64,000 nucleotides of DNA from Rhizophagus irregularis (Eukaryota; Glomeromycota; Glomeromycetes; Glomerales; Glomeraceae). The stretch is from assembly GCF_026210795.1 (NCBI RefSeq), contig NC_089430.1, positions 5,766,001 through 5,830,000 of the forward strand, written 5' to 3'. The first letter of the stretch is position 1; each line of letters opens with the position of its first letter. The position numbers and the translations under genes are program-made. The notes beneath the pieces were generated by a model, which was not told where the DNA came from, did no database searches, and was given only the letters and a program-made list of their open reading frames with translations. Shown here piece after piece: positions 10,981 to 21,384 of this stretch.

Positions 10981-12023
10981 TCAACATATTGAATATCCAA
11001 GTAAAAGAATCATTAATTCCATTGATCCAAGACGTCTTGCTAAAATATGTTTTCGAAATGCATCAGGTTCAGAAATATCAAAATATTCTGATGGTTCAGA
11101 TTTTGTAACATACTTAGTCATATATTTTGCAAATTGATGTGTTGTTACATATTGAAAATTAATATGACCATTCCATAAAAATAATGTTGGTGCATGATAT
11201 GGAATAACATATAAATCTTCTTCTTTAGTACGACGATAAATATATCTTAAGGAATTAGGATCTTCATGTGTAGTATCTGAATATGGTTGAGGAAAACCTT
11301 TTTTGCAACGTGAACCAGATGGAGCTGAACCTCCACAACGTGAATCACAAGTATGAATTTGATGTTTTTTAACCAATTCATATAATTCTGGTTCAGAATT
11401 GGGATCTGGCATATCTGCTCTAATTACATTAGAATCAATTAATTCAGAAATTGATTTAGATAAATAAGCTATACCATGTGTATGAATTGCTCCACGATTT
11501 TGAAATTCATCACGTTCAAAATGATGTAACCAGTTACCCCAATCAGTTAAATTTGGATTTTTCCAAAGATATTGATGCATTGATGCTAAACGATGATGAT
11601 AATGCAAGTAGATATGAAATGGACAATTAGAAGGAAGGGGATCTTTGTTATCAGTTTTTAATAAAATATTTTTTAAATGTGACCAATGATTTTCAGCCAT
11701 AGTCATAGTATAAAAAATTTGTGGTAAACCAAATCCTTGAACCATAGTATTAATATGATGTTCTTTTTGGCGAAAATAAGAATCTCCTGTTCTAATATAA
11801 GAAGGTATAGTTGTTGTATTTTTTTCATTAATTATTGGACGTCCAGTATAAATACTATTGGTAATTAAATCTGCTGTTGTTAATTGATGTGATAGTGAAG
11901 TATTATATTGATTTAAAATTCGATTTCTATTTTGGTGATTTCTTAATTTTTCAATTGTTAAATAAATATAATGAGGCCAATACCAAGATAATCTCCATCT
12001 GGGATCAGGACAAAGTAGTAAGA
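10981..12023 (-). CDS. Helitron Rep/HUH domain portion
   Basis: The frame is open from about 12023 down to a TGA at 10981-10983; the Met at 11745 is internal and not the true start. It contains the HUH motif in RGAIHTHGIAYL and the paired catalytic tyrosines in KYMTKYVTKSE, diagnostic for Helitron Rep. It stops right after LLLGYSIC, where related proteins continue to a segment such as SSIAVEFLP. That same segment follows in frame after the TGA, so the stop is a single nonsense mutation, possibly CGA to TGA. Confidence 0.75.
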
Positions 12024-13157
12024 TTTTGCATAATTACCTAAACTATCTGTAAATCGCCGATTTGTATTTTCATCATTTATATAAAATCCTTTTCCATATG
12101 GAAAAAGGTCAGGAAATAAAAGTGGTTCAATATTTTTATCATAAAAAGATATTGGTAATTTTTTATTATATGGATCAGTTAAAAATCCTGCCATTAATCG
12201 ATTATAATGGTAATCTTCATTATGAATTTCTGCATCAAGTTCATAGGGAGGTAGTATTACAGCAGAAGGACGTGAATTAATGTTAAATAATGGTTGGTCT
12301 TGATTTTGAGAAGTATTACTAAGTGAGGCATTTGGAAAGATAATTGGTGCCCCATCCCATATTCCACGATTAATTAAAGTTTGATATGGTTTAAAATAAG
12401 GATTATGATCTCGTAACCATCTTGCTGCATTATCAAGTGAAGAATGATACCATGAATTTGATTGATTATTATTTAGTATAGCACCAATGGTACCAGAATA
12501 TAATGCAAGTGCATTAATATTTTTTGAGTAGTTAAAGGTTCCAGTTAAGTGACGATAGTTTGTGTAAGCATTGCTATTTGGAACTCGGCCTAATGAACAA
12601 CTAAGATGAATAGGTGAGAGATAAATTCGATGATATAAAGGCACACTTTGAATTTCATCAGGTATAGGATCAGGAATTGGTATTTTAAGATGATTATTAG
12701 AATTATAACAAGAAGAACATGTTGCTATACGTGCAGGTTGAGAATCTTCAGTATGAAAAACTAATGTGATTTGTGGATTATTTGAATAAACTTCTTCTAA
12801 AGGATATTTAAATGTTCTATCATATAGTTCCCACTTTGCCTTTGTTGGATACTGTAAACGAGAACAATAACTACATGGAACACATGGATATTGAGTAAGA
12901 ATAGTTGTATTAAACCGATCTTGTAAGTTACACAATTTTATAGAAGGTTGCCAGGATGGAAAATAAGCTCTAAAGGTGATGTTTGCAGAAGACAAAGATG
13001 GTTGAATTGGAATTCGAGAATGATCTGCATTAGCTTGTTGACGAACTGCATAACTTGAAAATAATGAACTATCAAAATTTTCATGTTCTGAGTTCAAATA
13101 AGATTCAGAATCATTATCTGATACTTCAACTCTCCAATGATTAACAGTAAAACTCAT
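11958..13157 (-). CDS. Helitron protein, N-terminal portion
   Basis: A 399-codon open frame starting at ATG 13157. It holds Cys pairs (CVPCSYC, CSSC) and ends with the conserved Helitron-helicase-like N-terminal segment (PLLFPDLFPYGKGF). After YAK near 12028 the frame diverges. Adding one A to the run at 12024-12027 would continue as ILLLCPDPRWRLSWYWP, joining the Rep domain, so the last 20 or so residues of this frame are a frameshift artefact. Confidence 0.75.
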   Translation of the reverse strand: MSFTVNHWRVEVSDNDSESYLNSEHENFDSSLFSSYAVRQQANADHSRIPIQPSLSSANITFRAYFPSWQPSIKLCNLQDRFNTTILTQYPCVPCSYCSRLQYPTKAKWELYDRTFKYPLEEVYSNNPQITLVFHTEDSQPARIATCSSCYNSNNHLKIPIPDPIPDEIQSVPLYHRIYLSPIHLSCSLGRVPNSNAYTNYRHLTGTFNYSKNINALALYSGTIGAILNNNQSNSWYHSSLDNAARWLRDHNPYFKPYQTLINRGIWDGAPIIFPNASLSNTSQNQDQPLFNINSRPSAVILPPYELDAEIHNEDYHYNRLMAGFLTDPYNKKLPISFYDKNIEPLLFPDLFPYGKGFYINDENTNRRFTDSLGNYAKSYYFVLIPDGDYLGIGLIIFI

Positions 13158-13884
13158 AGTTTTATATTATATGAAAAAATTAAAAATGTATTTATTAATG
13201 TAAGAATTTTAATTACATTTCAGTGTTAATATACCAAAATAAAGGGTCTTTTACTAAAACCCTATTTTTAAATTGTGAAAGGGTTTAACCAATAAAATTC
13301 CAGAAATCCAAAATTTTGGCTGAAATTTGTAATTTTGACTGAAACTTCAAAATTAGGCCGAATCTTAAGATAGGCCGAAACCTGCCAAAATATCCGATTC
13401 CCGAAGATCATGTGTTATGTAATACATGGATTTTATTATCTTATTTTTCTTATTTGTAATTCTGGTAATTAATTACCAGTTTTTTCCTAAAAATAATGTA
13501 AAATACATGATTATTCATTTTATTTATCATGTAATTAATGCAATTATTATTCGCTATATATATGACTTAGCTGTTATATCTAAAATTATTTAATATATTG
13601 ATAAATAATTAATATTATTTATTAACTATATATATATATTAAAAACCACAGTTTTGGTATTGGCCATATAACTTACTGGCTGATCGATAATTGTATAAAC
13701 TGAGTGAATTATTTAATATATTTAATAAATAAATTATAATTATGTGCAATATTTATTTATTATTAATATTAATTTAATATTATTTATTTACTATATATAT
13801 ATGCAGTTTTGGTATCGGTTGTACAACTTACCGGCCGATTGATAGCTTTTTAAAAAATTGTGTAAACCGAGAAATATTCTGTCA

Positions 13885-14090
13885 TACTGTCTGTATAAAT
13901 AATTTGAATTATGTAACATGATCTGTCCATGTTATTTGATTAGCGGTCAGGTCATATGTTCATATGTACACAATTCTTTATTGCTAATATAATTTTTCCA
14001 GTTAATGAAATTTTAATCACTTTTTTTACAAAAAAACTCAGTTGTATTAATAATAATTTTTCTATTCCCATCCTTTTGGAATGAACGGTA
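13885..14090 (+). repeat. dispersed repeat, copy 2
   Basis: Shares GTCTGTATAAATAATTTGAA with the copy at 3.4 kb and, inverted, with that at 52.8 kb. Its end, TCTATTCCCATCCTTTTGGA (about 14060-14080), is shared with TCATTCCCATCCTCTTGGGA near 48310-48335. The flanks otherwise differ, indicating old, independently decayed insertions. Confidence 0.4.
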
Positions 14091-15639
14091 ACAAAAAAAT
14101 TTGCTTATTCATCATATAAAATTTTTTATTAAGTCATATAGAATTTTGCGTATTTAGGGGTAAAATTTCCATAACGTCATATTTGTATTTGCATAGCAAA
14201 TAAATTAGAAATGAATAGTGTAATACCTAAGCCCGTGATAAATCACGTTGCCACCTTAGATATTAACAAAATATCTCTTTATTAACAATATAAATAAGTA
14301 CAATAATATGCTTGGTTTAATACTGTCAAATAATAAATTAATTAGTTATGTCAAAATTTCAAAATGTGATAATTTTCCCATATTAGTAACCTTTAATTTT
14401 ATTAATTTACTTAAAATGGCAATTTTTCATTATAAGAAAAATGCTGAAAGATTCATGTTGATATTATTATTAAGGTGAATTTATAATACTTAACCATTTT
14501 TATTCTTTTTAAGTCTGGGGTTCTCCTCCTTTTTGAAAACCCAAATATCACGACTATTTAAAGGAATTCAGATTTATAATTTACCTCCTGGATTATGATT
14601 CCTAATTTTAATTCCATTACCTTAAAAGTATTTCCATTGTGTCAAAATAATTCCATTATTCTGTTTCTGTATCCATCTGATCGTCATTAACTCCTTAATT
14701 ATGCTTTGTAATACTTTTCTCTTAATGATCTACTCGGATCATCGTTTATCCTTAAATCACCTGTTAGTTTAATGTCATCCCGGACCAATTATCCTTGATT
14801 CTCATGACTAATAGTTTAACGACTTTTCGGTCCAGTTAAATAAAAAAAATGAAACTAAAAATAAATTAGATTTTATATACTAAGATTAAATATAATACTG
14901 CGCCTCACAATTATCAAATTTACTAGGTATGCTACGGCATTACAATAGTCATATATAGATTTGCGTAACAGGAGTAATTTTTTATATATAAAAAATAAAA
15001 TTAAATTTCACACGTTCAAAAATTTTTATAAAATAAATTTTTAAACTGATAATTTGTTTTCAAATACATTATTGAACTTATTACATCTAATTCTCATAAA
15101 ATTAGACATCATACTCATAAAAAAAATTGTATTTTTCACAATAATATTACTTTATTTTTTTATTTTTTTATTTTTTTACTAACGTCGGTACGCTCGGAAT
15201 GCATTTTAGTCAAATGTAATCGCCTTTTCAAGTTTAAGTAATGTTGTTCGGCGATGTCGAATCTACCTGCACGTAAATTTTCATAGTAATCGGAGCAATA
15301 CTTATGGAGTACTAATAATTTTCGCACTTTCAATTATTGCCGTATATTATCAAAATACAATGTTTCATTGATAATATATCCTGATATATCCCGATATTTT
15401 ACTGATTTTTATGTGTATTGTATATTATTATTTATTAATAAACATCATTTATTTATTTTATTTGCTTAAAACTAGATATTTATTATATGTGTTACATTAA
15501 TATTTTATCTTTCTAAACTATAAATGTTGTTAATGGTTTGGAACATTTTTCCAGTTGGTTCAATTCCAACAAACAACTTCTAATACGTCTCAGATGTCTT
15601 TGATATCTCATCGCGTCTAATGTCATTTGCGTTTCCTAT

Positions 15640-16040
15640 CCAAAAAACGCTACAAAAATAAGAAGGCATTATTAGTTTTGTTTAATAGCACCATTATCAC
15701 CCAATTTAATAAAAACCTACGTACCATAATAAAATCCTAGAAAACAAAGTAAATAATGGGGTTAGTACTACCATTAAAACCATCACATAATTATCCAAAA
15801 AATTTATTGACACCATCCAAAAATCTAAAAAAAATAAAAAAAGGCATTAATATTATTAAACAATACACCATTAAACACCATGCAAAGGATCTACCATGAA
15901 GAATGTTGTTTAAAATTATCTGGGAATCTAAAAATAAAAAAAGGGATGTTAATGTAGTTTAATAACGTCACCATTAACACCCACACAAATAAACCTACCA
16001 TGAATAATTGTCCAAGAATCATCCATAAACCTAAAAAAAG
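15640..16040. repeat. degenerate direct repeat, about 125-bp period
   Basis: Three loosely similar units share AAAAATAAAAAAAGG, a CACCATTAACACC-like core and CCTACCATGAA. They lie just downstream of the 3' end of the minus-strand gene at 16072-17019, so they may be part of its 3' untranslated region. The open frame running through them on the minus strand is a by-product of the repeat. Confidence 0.4.
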
Positions 16041-16071
16041 AAGAAATAAAAGCCTTTCCAAAATACAGAAA

Positions 16072-17019
16072 TCAAGTGGCAAATTTTACTTTCTTTTTAG
16101 ATTTACTTTTAGTCAGTTGTGATGGTATAGGAGTAGCGGGAGTAGTAGAATGAGAACGAAGCTGACGAGTTTTAATGGTATAATTCTCTTCTAATAAAAT
16201 TTTTAATTAAAGAAATAATATATAATAACAGTTGAAAGATATAATATTGAAATATACCTTTTAGTTCCATATACTTTTTACCCAACATTCTCTGTTCTTT
16301 TCGCTGCTTCGTTAATTCATCTTCAAGGTCTAATATTTTTGATCGTGCAATAGTCAGATCATCTTCCAGCTGAGACCTTAGTTGAATACTGTCATGAAGG
16401 GAGTCTTGTGCCTCATTAAGTTGTTTCTGAATATGATTAAGATGACGATAACAACTTTCAAGTTCCTCTGAATTAAATTAAAAAAAAATATATGTATATA
16501 TGTGTATATGATAATAATTGGATAGTTAGTTCGAGAACTAAGTGGATAAAGTCGATAGTTTAGAAAAGATCTGCAGAAGGTAAAATCCTTTTAAGAACTG
16601 GACACTGGGAATATGAATACTCCGTCTACAGGTAATGAACCGTCAAGAACCATGCCCTGAGAATACGAATATACTGTCTGCAGGCAACCTCTTTTAAGAT
16701 CATTTAGTAAACCTTGCGTACAATACCCACCTTCAAGAAGTTGAACCTTTGGTTTTCTGGCAGCTTTCAAAGCCTTCAAGCGATTTTTAGATTTTCGGTT
16801 AGAGGTGGCAGAATGTCGACAGCGTTTCTTATTTGATGCAGCAGCAGTAGTAGAAGGACGAGCAGCAGTAGAAGGACGAGCAGCAGTAGAAGGACGAGCA
16901 GCAGTAGAAGGACGAGCAGCAGTAGAAGGACGAGCAGCAGTAGAAGGACGAGCAGCAGTAGTAGAAGGACGAGCAGCAATTAAAGCAGAAGTGGTGGTAA
17001 ATTTCCTAGTGGCAACCAT
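16072..17019 (-). CDS. unknown protein: AARPST repeats, basic segment, coiled coil, basic tail
   Basis: Inferred exons (minus): 17019-16731, 16467-16258 and 16190-16072; both introns are phase 1 with GT..AG ends, giving 205 residues. ATG 17019 (MVATRKF) is chosen because no ATG lies further upstream in this frame. Residues about 14-53 are seven copies of AARPST, some with an extra T. A basic stretch follows (NKKRCRH, NRKSKNRLKALKAARKP). Exon 2 is a clear heptad coiled coil (LNEAQDSLHDSIQLRSQLED). Exon 3 ends in a lysine-rich tail (KSKSKKKVKFAT). Basic ends plus a coiled coil suggest a nuclear or nucleic-acid-associated protein, but this is inference and I do not recognise the family. Exon 1 read through the donor gives a different, shorter C-terminus, which is probably not used. 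Confidence 0.6.
16839..16976 (-). repeat. 18-bp minisatellite encoding AARPST
   Basis: Seven near-perfect 18-bp units (AGCAGTAGAAGGACGAGC on the plus strand), with 3-bp insertions in the outermost units. All three frames on both strands stay open through it, which produces the Leu-rich and Glu-Gly-Arg-rich shadow frames. The unit length is a multiple of three, so copy-number change alters protein length without frameshift. Confidence 0.85.
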
Positions 17020-18480
17020 TTTGAGAAGGAACAAATAGATGTGTAGTAAAGGTGTAGTGAAGGAAAATTTTGAAAAATATTAAGTAAAAACAAGAAAGGA
17101 AGGAAAAATGAAGATACTTATATAATGAAGAGATGTGACGCGTAAACATGTAAAAATTAGCAAAACAAAATATTATGAAAAAGATTGATAATAAAAGGAT
17201 AAATGTTACATGAGGGAAAATTCTGGAAAAGGAAAATCATATCAGAAAAATTATTTTCAGAACAAAGGAAAATAGTCTAAAAATAGTAATACTCGATAAG
17301 TTAATTTAAGGAGTTAAAATAATAAAATTAATAAGTCGCGACCATTAATTTATTTTTAGAAATAATTAGGATTATTTAATTTTAAAAATTAAGATACTGA
17401 TTTCAATAATTTAACCTATAATTGTAAATTATGTAAAATAATGAAAGGAACTTAAAGCCCCAATAATAGAAATCTATCAAATGAATTTATAAGGAGAGAT
17501 TTGTAAGAACACAAAATTTGAGCGCGAGGGATGTCTGTAGTATCACAAATTAGTAGTAGGTAGATCACTTATAATTGGCGAGATAGAATCCAAAATCATT
17601 TGCTTATTGATCATAGTAAAAAATTTTGACCTTTATATGTATTGTTCGGGGTCCTGATGCAGCTATCCAGTTATTTTCAGTTTTTGTAATTACAAATTTT
17701 TTTTAAATGAATATTTTTTTTTCCATCATTGTAATTCTTTTATTTATTTAGTATTTTTAATAATTTTTTTATCACTATAAAAATTTGTTTTTAAATTTTC
17801 TATTAATAAAAGTGTTAATGACGATAATTATGATGATAGTGAGGAATAATAATAATGAGAAATAATTACAATAGTTAATCCAATGAGAATTAATTCTAAT
17901 ATCATGTGATTTAAATAATGATACTATTTAGGAAATAAATGATGTAATTATGCAGGGCAAAATATTCGCGATCAAAGTCCAGTTAACATATAATTATGCA
18001 GGCAATGCAGGCAATTGTAATTTTATATTATATTTTAAAACATTGCAATTTAATTAAGGAATAAGGATAAGCATATTATATTTTAAAAATAGTGCAATTT
18101 AATTAAGGAATAAGGATAAGCATATTATATTAGAATCAATAAGTTTTAAGGACTTCGTTAATTAAATTTATTACATTCGATCAATAAATTTTAAGAACTG
18201 CATTACAAAAAAAATTTAGAACTGCGTTAATTAAATTTATTACATTAGAATCAAAACTGTGTTTATTTTGTTACAAATACTTTAATTATGTAGAATGTTA
18301 TTATGTTCATCAGTTCATGTTTTAAACATTATAACGAATTTTAAAATTATTATAAATATTATGAAATTTGAATTTTTTTTTCGCAATTCAAAACCAAATT
18401 GTATTTTAATTTTCAAATTGTATTTAATTTTCAAATTGTATTTAATTTTCAAGTTACAAAAAAATCATAAAAAATAAAAA
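17020..18480. other. intergenic between divergent genes, short tandem repeats
   Basis: This is the shared upstream region of the minus-strand gene ending at 17019 and the plus-strand gene starting at 18481. About 18025-18135 holds two copies of a roughly 56-bp unit (TGCAATTTAATTAAGGAATA...). About 18397-18455 holds three copies of a 19-bp unit (AATTGTATTTAATTTTCAA) immediately before the start codon at 18481. No other gene is visible. Confidence 0.5.
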
Positions 18481-19167
18481 ATGGCAGCATTAGTACCTTT
18501 TGTTCCACCGCCACCACCAGTATTCCAATGGACGATTAATGCTGCTAGGCAGTTAATTGCGGAGCGAAGAAACTTACATCAGCAATTCGAAAGAATTGCA
18601 AATCGCTACCATGTTAATGCATGGACAATAATAGCAAATAGGGTGTTCGCTGCAACGGGATTTGCAGGGACACCCAGGCAGTGCTATACAAAATGGAATG
18701 CCCTCAAACGAGGTTATGAAAACCTCAGTAGAATAATAAATAATAATGATGACGGCATTCCTATTACAAGCCCAAATAGTTTCGATAGAGCGTGTTTTGC
18801 CGATATGAACGATGAATTCTGGTTACAAACCGGTAATTATTATTAATTATTATTTTAAATTAATTTTATTTAGGCAATTCATTCAATTCATTAATATTTT
18901 TATTGGATTTTAGATCTGTTTAGACGAGAGTATCGACGGCGGCATGCTGCGCATGATCGACGTCGATATGAATATAGATTGCGAAGGGAAAGAAGGAGGT
19001 CGCGATCTAGGTCTCGATCAAGGTCTCAATCAAGAAGTAGATCAAGAAGTAGAGATAGAAGACAAGATAGAGGTAGAGATAGAAGACGGGACAGAAGTAG
19101 AGATAGAAGACGGGACAGAAGTAGAGATAGAAGAAGAGGTAGAAGCAGGTCCCCACATAGAAGATAA
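18481..19167 (+). CDS. Myb/SANT-like domain protein with C-terminal RS domain
   Basis: Two exons, 18481-18832 and 18914-19167, phase 1 intron, 201 residues. An N-terminal proline run (PPPPPVF) is followed by a Myb/SANT- or trihelix-like domain at about residues 16-85 with spaced tryptophans (FQWTINAARQLI, NAWTIIANRVF) and RQCYTKWNALKRGYENL, the usual third-helix pattern. Exon 2 begins DLFRREYRRRHAAHD and then becomes an arginine/serine-dipeptide domain (RSRSRSRS, RDRRRDRSRD repeats) ending SPHRR. RS domains are known from splicing and nuclear-speckle proteins; SANT-like domains bind DNA or histones. The combination suggests a nuclear DNA- or RNA-linked factor. Without splicing the first exon would end at NYY. 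Confidence 0.7.
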
Positions 19168-19439
19168 TTTTAATTTTTATTATATTTTTAATCATATATT
19201 TTATTAGTTTAATATTAAATATTATAAAATAAATATTTACATACAAAAAATCATATTGTCTTTATTCTTATAAATTGTTTAAATGCCGAAACTCTAATTA
19301 AATCATATAGAAAGTATTGCCGAAACCCTTTAGTTTCGGCAAGCAACCTTATTTATTAAGTAATATTAAATAAAAATTTAAATTTTAAAAATACATTAAA
19401 GAATGTAAATTTATTTGCAATTCAGTATAGTATGATCAT

Positions 19440-20640
19440 AAAAAATATAAATTACTCCACTGCATTTTCATGAAAATTGGATTTTGACTGCTAAACAACT
19501 TTTAATTAATAAAAGAAGTCGATTTCCTTTGACCAAAATGTTCAAAATACGTTCTGAAGTGACAAAACAGAAAAAATAAAATTCATGAATGAGTACCGTT
19601 GTGAAAAACGTGAATAACCCTTCAAGTATTAACTGCACCTTCATGAAAATTAATATCCAAGCAGATTATGACCCGCTGAAAAACTTTCAATTAATATAAG
19701 AAGTCAATTTACTTTGACTAAAATGCTTAAAATACGCTCTGAAGTGACAAAACGGAAAAAATAAAATTCGTGAATGAGTATCGTTGTGAAAAACGTGAAT
19801 AACCCTTCAAGTATTAACTGTACCTTCATGAAAATTAATATCCAAGCAGATTATGACCCACTGAAAAACTTTCAATTAATATAAGAAGTCAATTTACTTT
19901 GACTAAAATGCTCAAAATACGCTCTGAAGTGACAAAACGGAAAAAATAAAATTCGTGTTGTGAAAAACGTGAATAATTCTTCAAGTATTAACTGTACCTT
20001 CGTGAAATTTAATATCCAAGTAGATTATCACCTGCTGAACAACATTCAATTAATATAAGAAGTCAATTTACTTTGTCTAAAGTGCTCAAAATACGCTCTG
20101 AAGTGATAAAATGGAAAAAATAAAATTCGTGAATGAGTACCATTGTGAAAAACGTGAATAACTCTTCAAGTATTAACTGTATCTTCATGAAAACCAATAT
20201 TCGAACAGATTATTACTCGCTGAACAACTTTCAATTAATATAAGAAGTCGATTTACTTTGACTAAAGTGCCGAAAATACGCTCTAAAATGATAAAATAGA
20301 AAAAATAAAATTCCATTGTGAAAAACGTGAATAACTCTTCAAGTATTAACTGTACCTTCATGAAAATTAATATCCAAGCAGATTTTGACCCGCCAAAAAA
20401 CTTTCAATTAATATAAGAAGTTGATTTACTTTGACTAAACTGCCCAAAATACGCTCTGAAGGTAAAAAAAATTTTGTAACTTAGTACTATTATGTAAAAA
20501 TGTAAATAACTCCAAAAATATTAACTGTGCTTTCATGTAGATTAATATCTTAACAGCTTCAAACTTGCTGAACTACTTTCAATTAAAGAGCAAGATTTAC
20601 TTTGGCCAAAATGCTCAAACCATAATTTGAAATATGTGTA
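19440..20640. repeat. minisatellite, about six units of 173-185 bp
   Basis: Copies of a unit containing CCTTCATGAAAATTAATATC, AACTTTCAATTAATATAAGA, AAATACGCTCTGAAGTGACA and AAACGTGAATAA. The CTTCATG landmark recurs at about 19638, 19823, 19997, 20182, 20355 and 20530, and a more diverged first copy lies near 19465. Spacings alternate between about 185 and 173-175 because of an 11-base deletion (loss of GAATGAGTA-like bases) in some units. Outer copies are the most diverged, as expected when unequal exchange homogenises the centre. There is no long open frame. Confidence 0.85.
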
Positions 20641-21384
20641 AACAAACTATAATATTTGTTTATATTTAAATTCTGAGTTATTTAATTTAAATGTGTTTGT
20701 TTATATTTAAGGAAAAAAAATAAAATTTTACTTCTATTTTATTAGGTTTTTGTAAACGAAAAGACAAAAAAATAATCAGCTGAAAAAATAAAAAAATTCT
20801 TTGTTAATAACCGTAATACGTGATCACATGTTGCAATATTAAAATCGGAAATCCTATATTTAAATTGGTAATACGTATTACATATATGACCGATAGGCCA
20901 AATTATATCTCCTGCTATTACAATTGTAAAATTGTAAAATAATATTAAAATTATGAATAAATTAAAAGTAAATTGGCAAAAATTCTAACCTGTATTAAGC
21001 AGTATTAAGAAAATTTTTTGATAAATTTAGATTAGATTTATGTGTAGCATAAATAATTATGTTAACGTGTACATTAATTAGTTACGAAATCACTCGTTAT
21101 AAAAAGATTTATTTTTTTTAATAAAATTAAACCATTATATCATAATTTCAGATCATAAATTTTATGTTTTTATTATATATAAGAAAATATATGTATATTC
21201 TTTTTTTAAAAGAAGTGAAACAAATTATTATAGAAAAAAAATATTTTTTTAACAAAAAAATGTGGATCCTTGTGAATAATACTAAATTTTCTGTTACTAA
21301 TTTCTTTAAGATTTAATTTCTATAATTTATGGAAATGATTTTTGACATATTTTCTTATTATTTGTATAATACGCAAAATAATTT

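Larger units (their letters stand above)
9055..13157 (-). mobile_element. Helitron RepHel gene, nearly intact, two lesions
   Basis: One reading frame of about 1367 residues is recovered, apart from a one-base deletion in an A run at 12024-12027 and an in-frame TGA at 10983-10981. The order is: N-terminal domain with Cys pairs and the signature LLFPDLFPYGKG; a Rep/HUH domain with RGAIHTHG and the two-tyrosine motif YMTKYVTK; and a PIF1-type helicase with GSAGTGKS, EEVSM, GDIAQLPPV and YVAISRAT. This is the standard gene of autonomous rolling-circle Helitrons: Rep nicks and joins DNA, the helicase unwinds it. The gene looks recently inactivated or carries sequencing errors. Terminal TC and CTRR ends next to the gene were not found; a candidate 3' end lies at 3009. 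Confidence 0.85.
13158..16071. other. intergenic with repeats, no gene seen
   Basis: 13250-13400 contains short inverted motifs (AAACCCT/AGGGTTT) and then several near-repeats of the type AAATTTTGGCTGAAA. 13885-14090 is a copy of the dispersed repeat also at 3.4 and 52.8 kb. 14500-14830 is G+C-richer and could be an old long terminal repeat (a TTTAAATAG TATA-like site on the minus strand), but no matching partner was seen. 15640-16040 is a degenerate direct repeat. Confidence 0.45.

Noticed and set aside
14500-14830. Solo LTR of a retrotransposon
   Set aside because: TATA-like and G+C-richer sequence, but no TG..CA ends, target duplication, partner LTR or internal genes could be shown.
15891-16082. 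63-codon minus-strand frame with hydrophobic residues
   Set aside because: Lies in the degenerate direct repeat and overlaps the end of the exon at 16072-16190 in another frame.
16776-17038. Leu-rich and Glu-Gly-Arg-rich frames across the 16.9 kb repeat
   Set aside because: An 18-bp repeat keeps all frames open; only the AARPST frame continues through splice sites into a coiled-coil exon.
18944-19207. Acidic frame (EVEIEDGTEVEIEDGT) over the RS region
   Set aside because: Shadow of the RS-encoding repeat; the RS frame connects by a clean intron to the SANT-like exon.
19440-20640. CRISPR-like array
   Set aside because: Units of about 180 bp are directly repeated along their whole length without unique spacers, and the organism is eukaryotic.
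20868-20881. 14-bp perfect palindrome GTAATACGTATTAC as an operator
   Set aside because: Such palindromes arise readily in A+T-rich DNA and no gene start is near.
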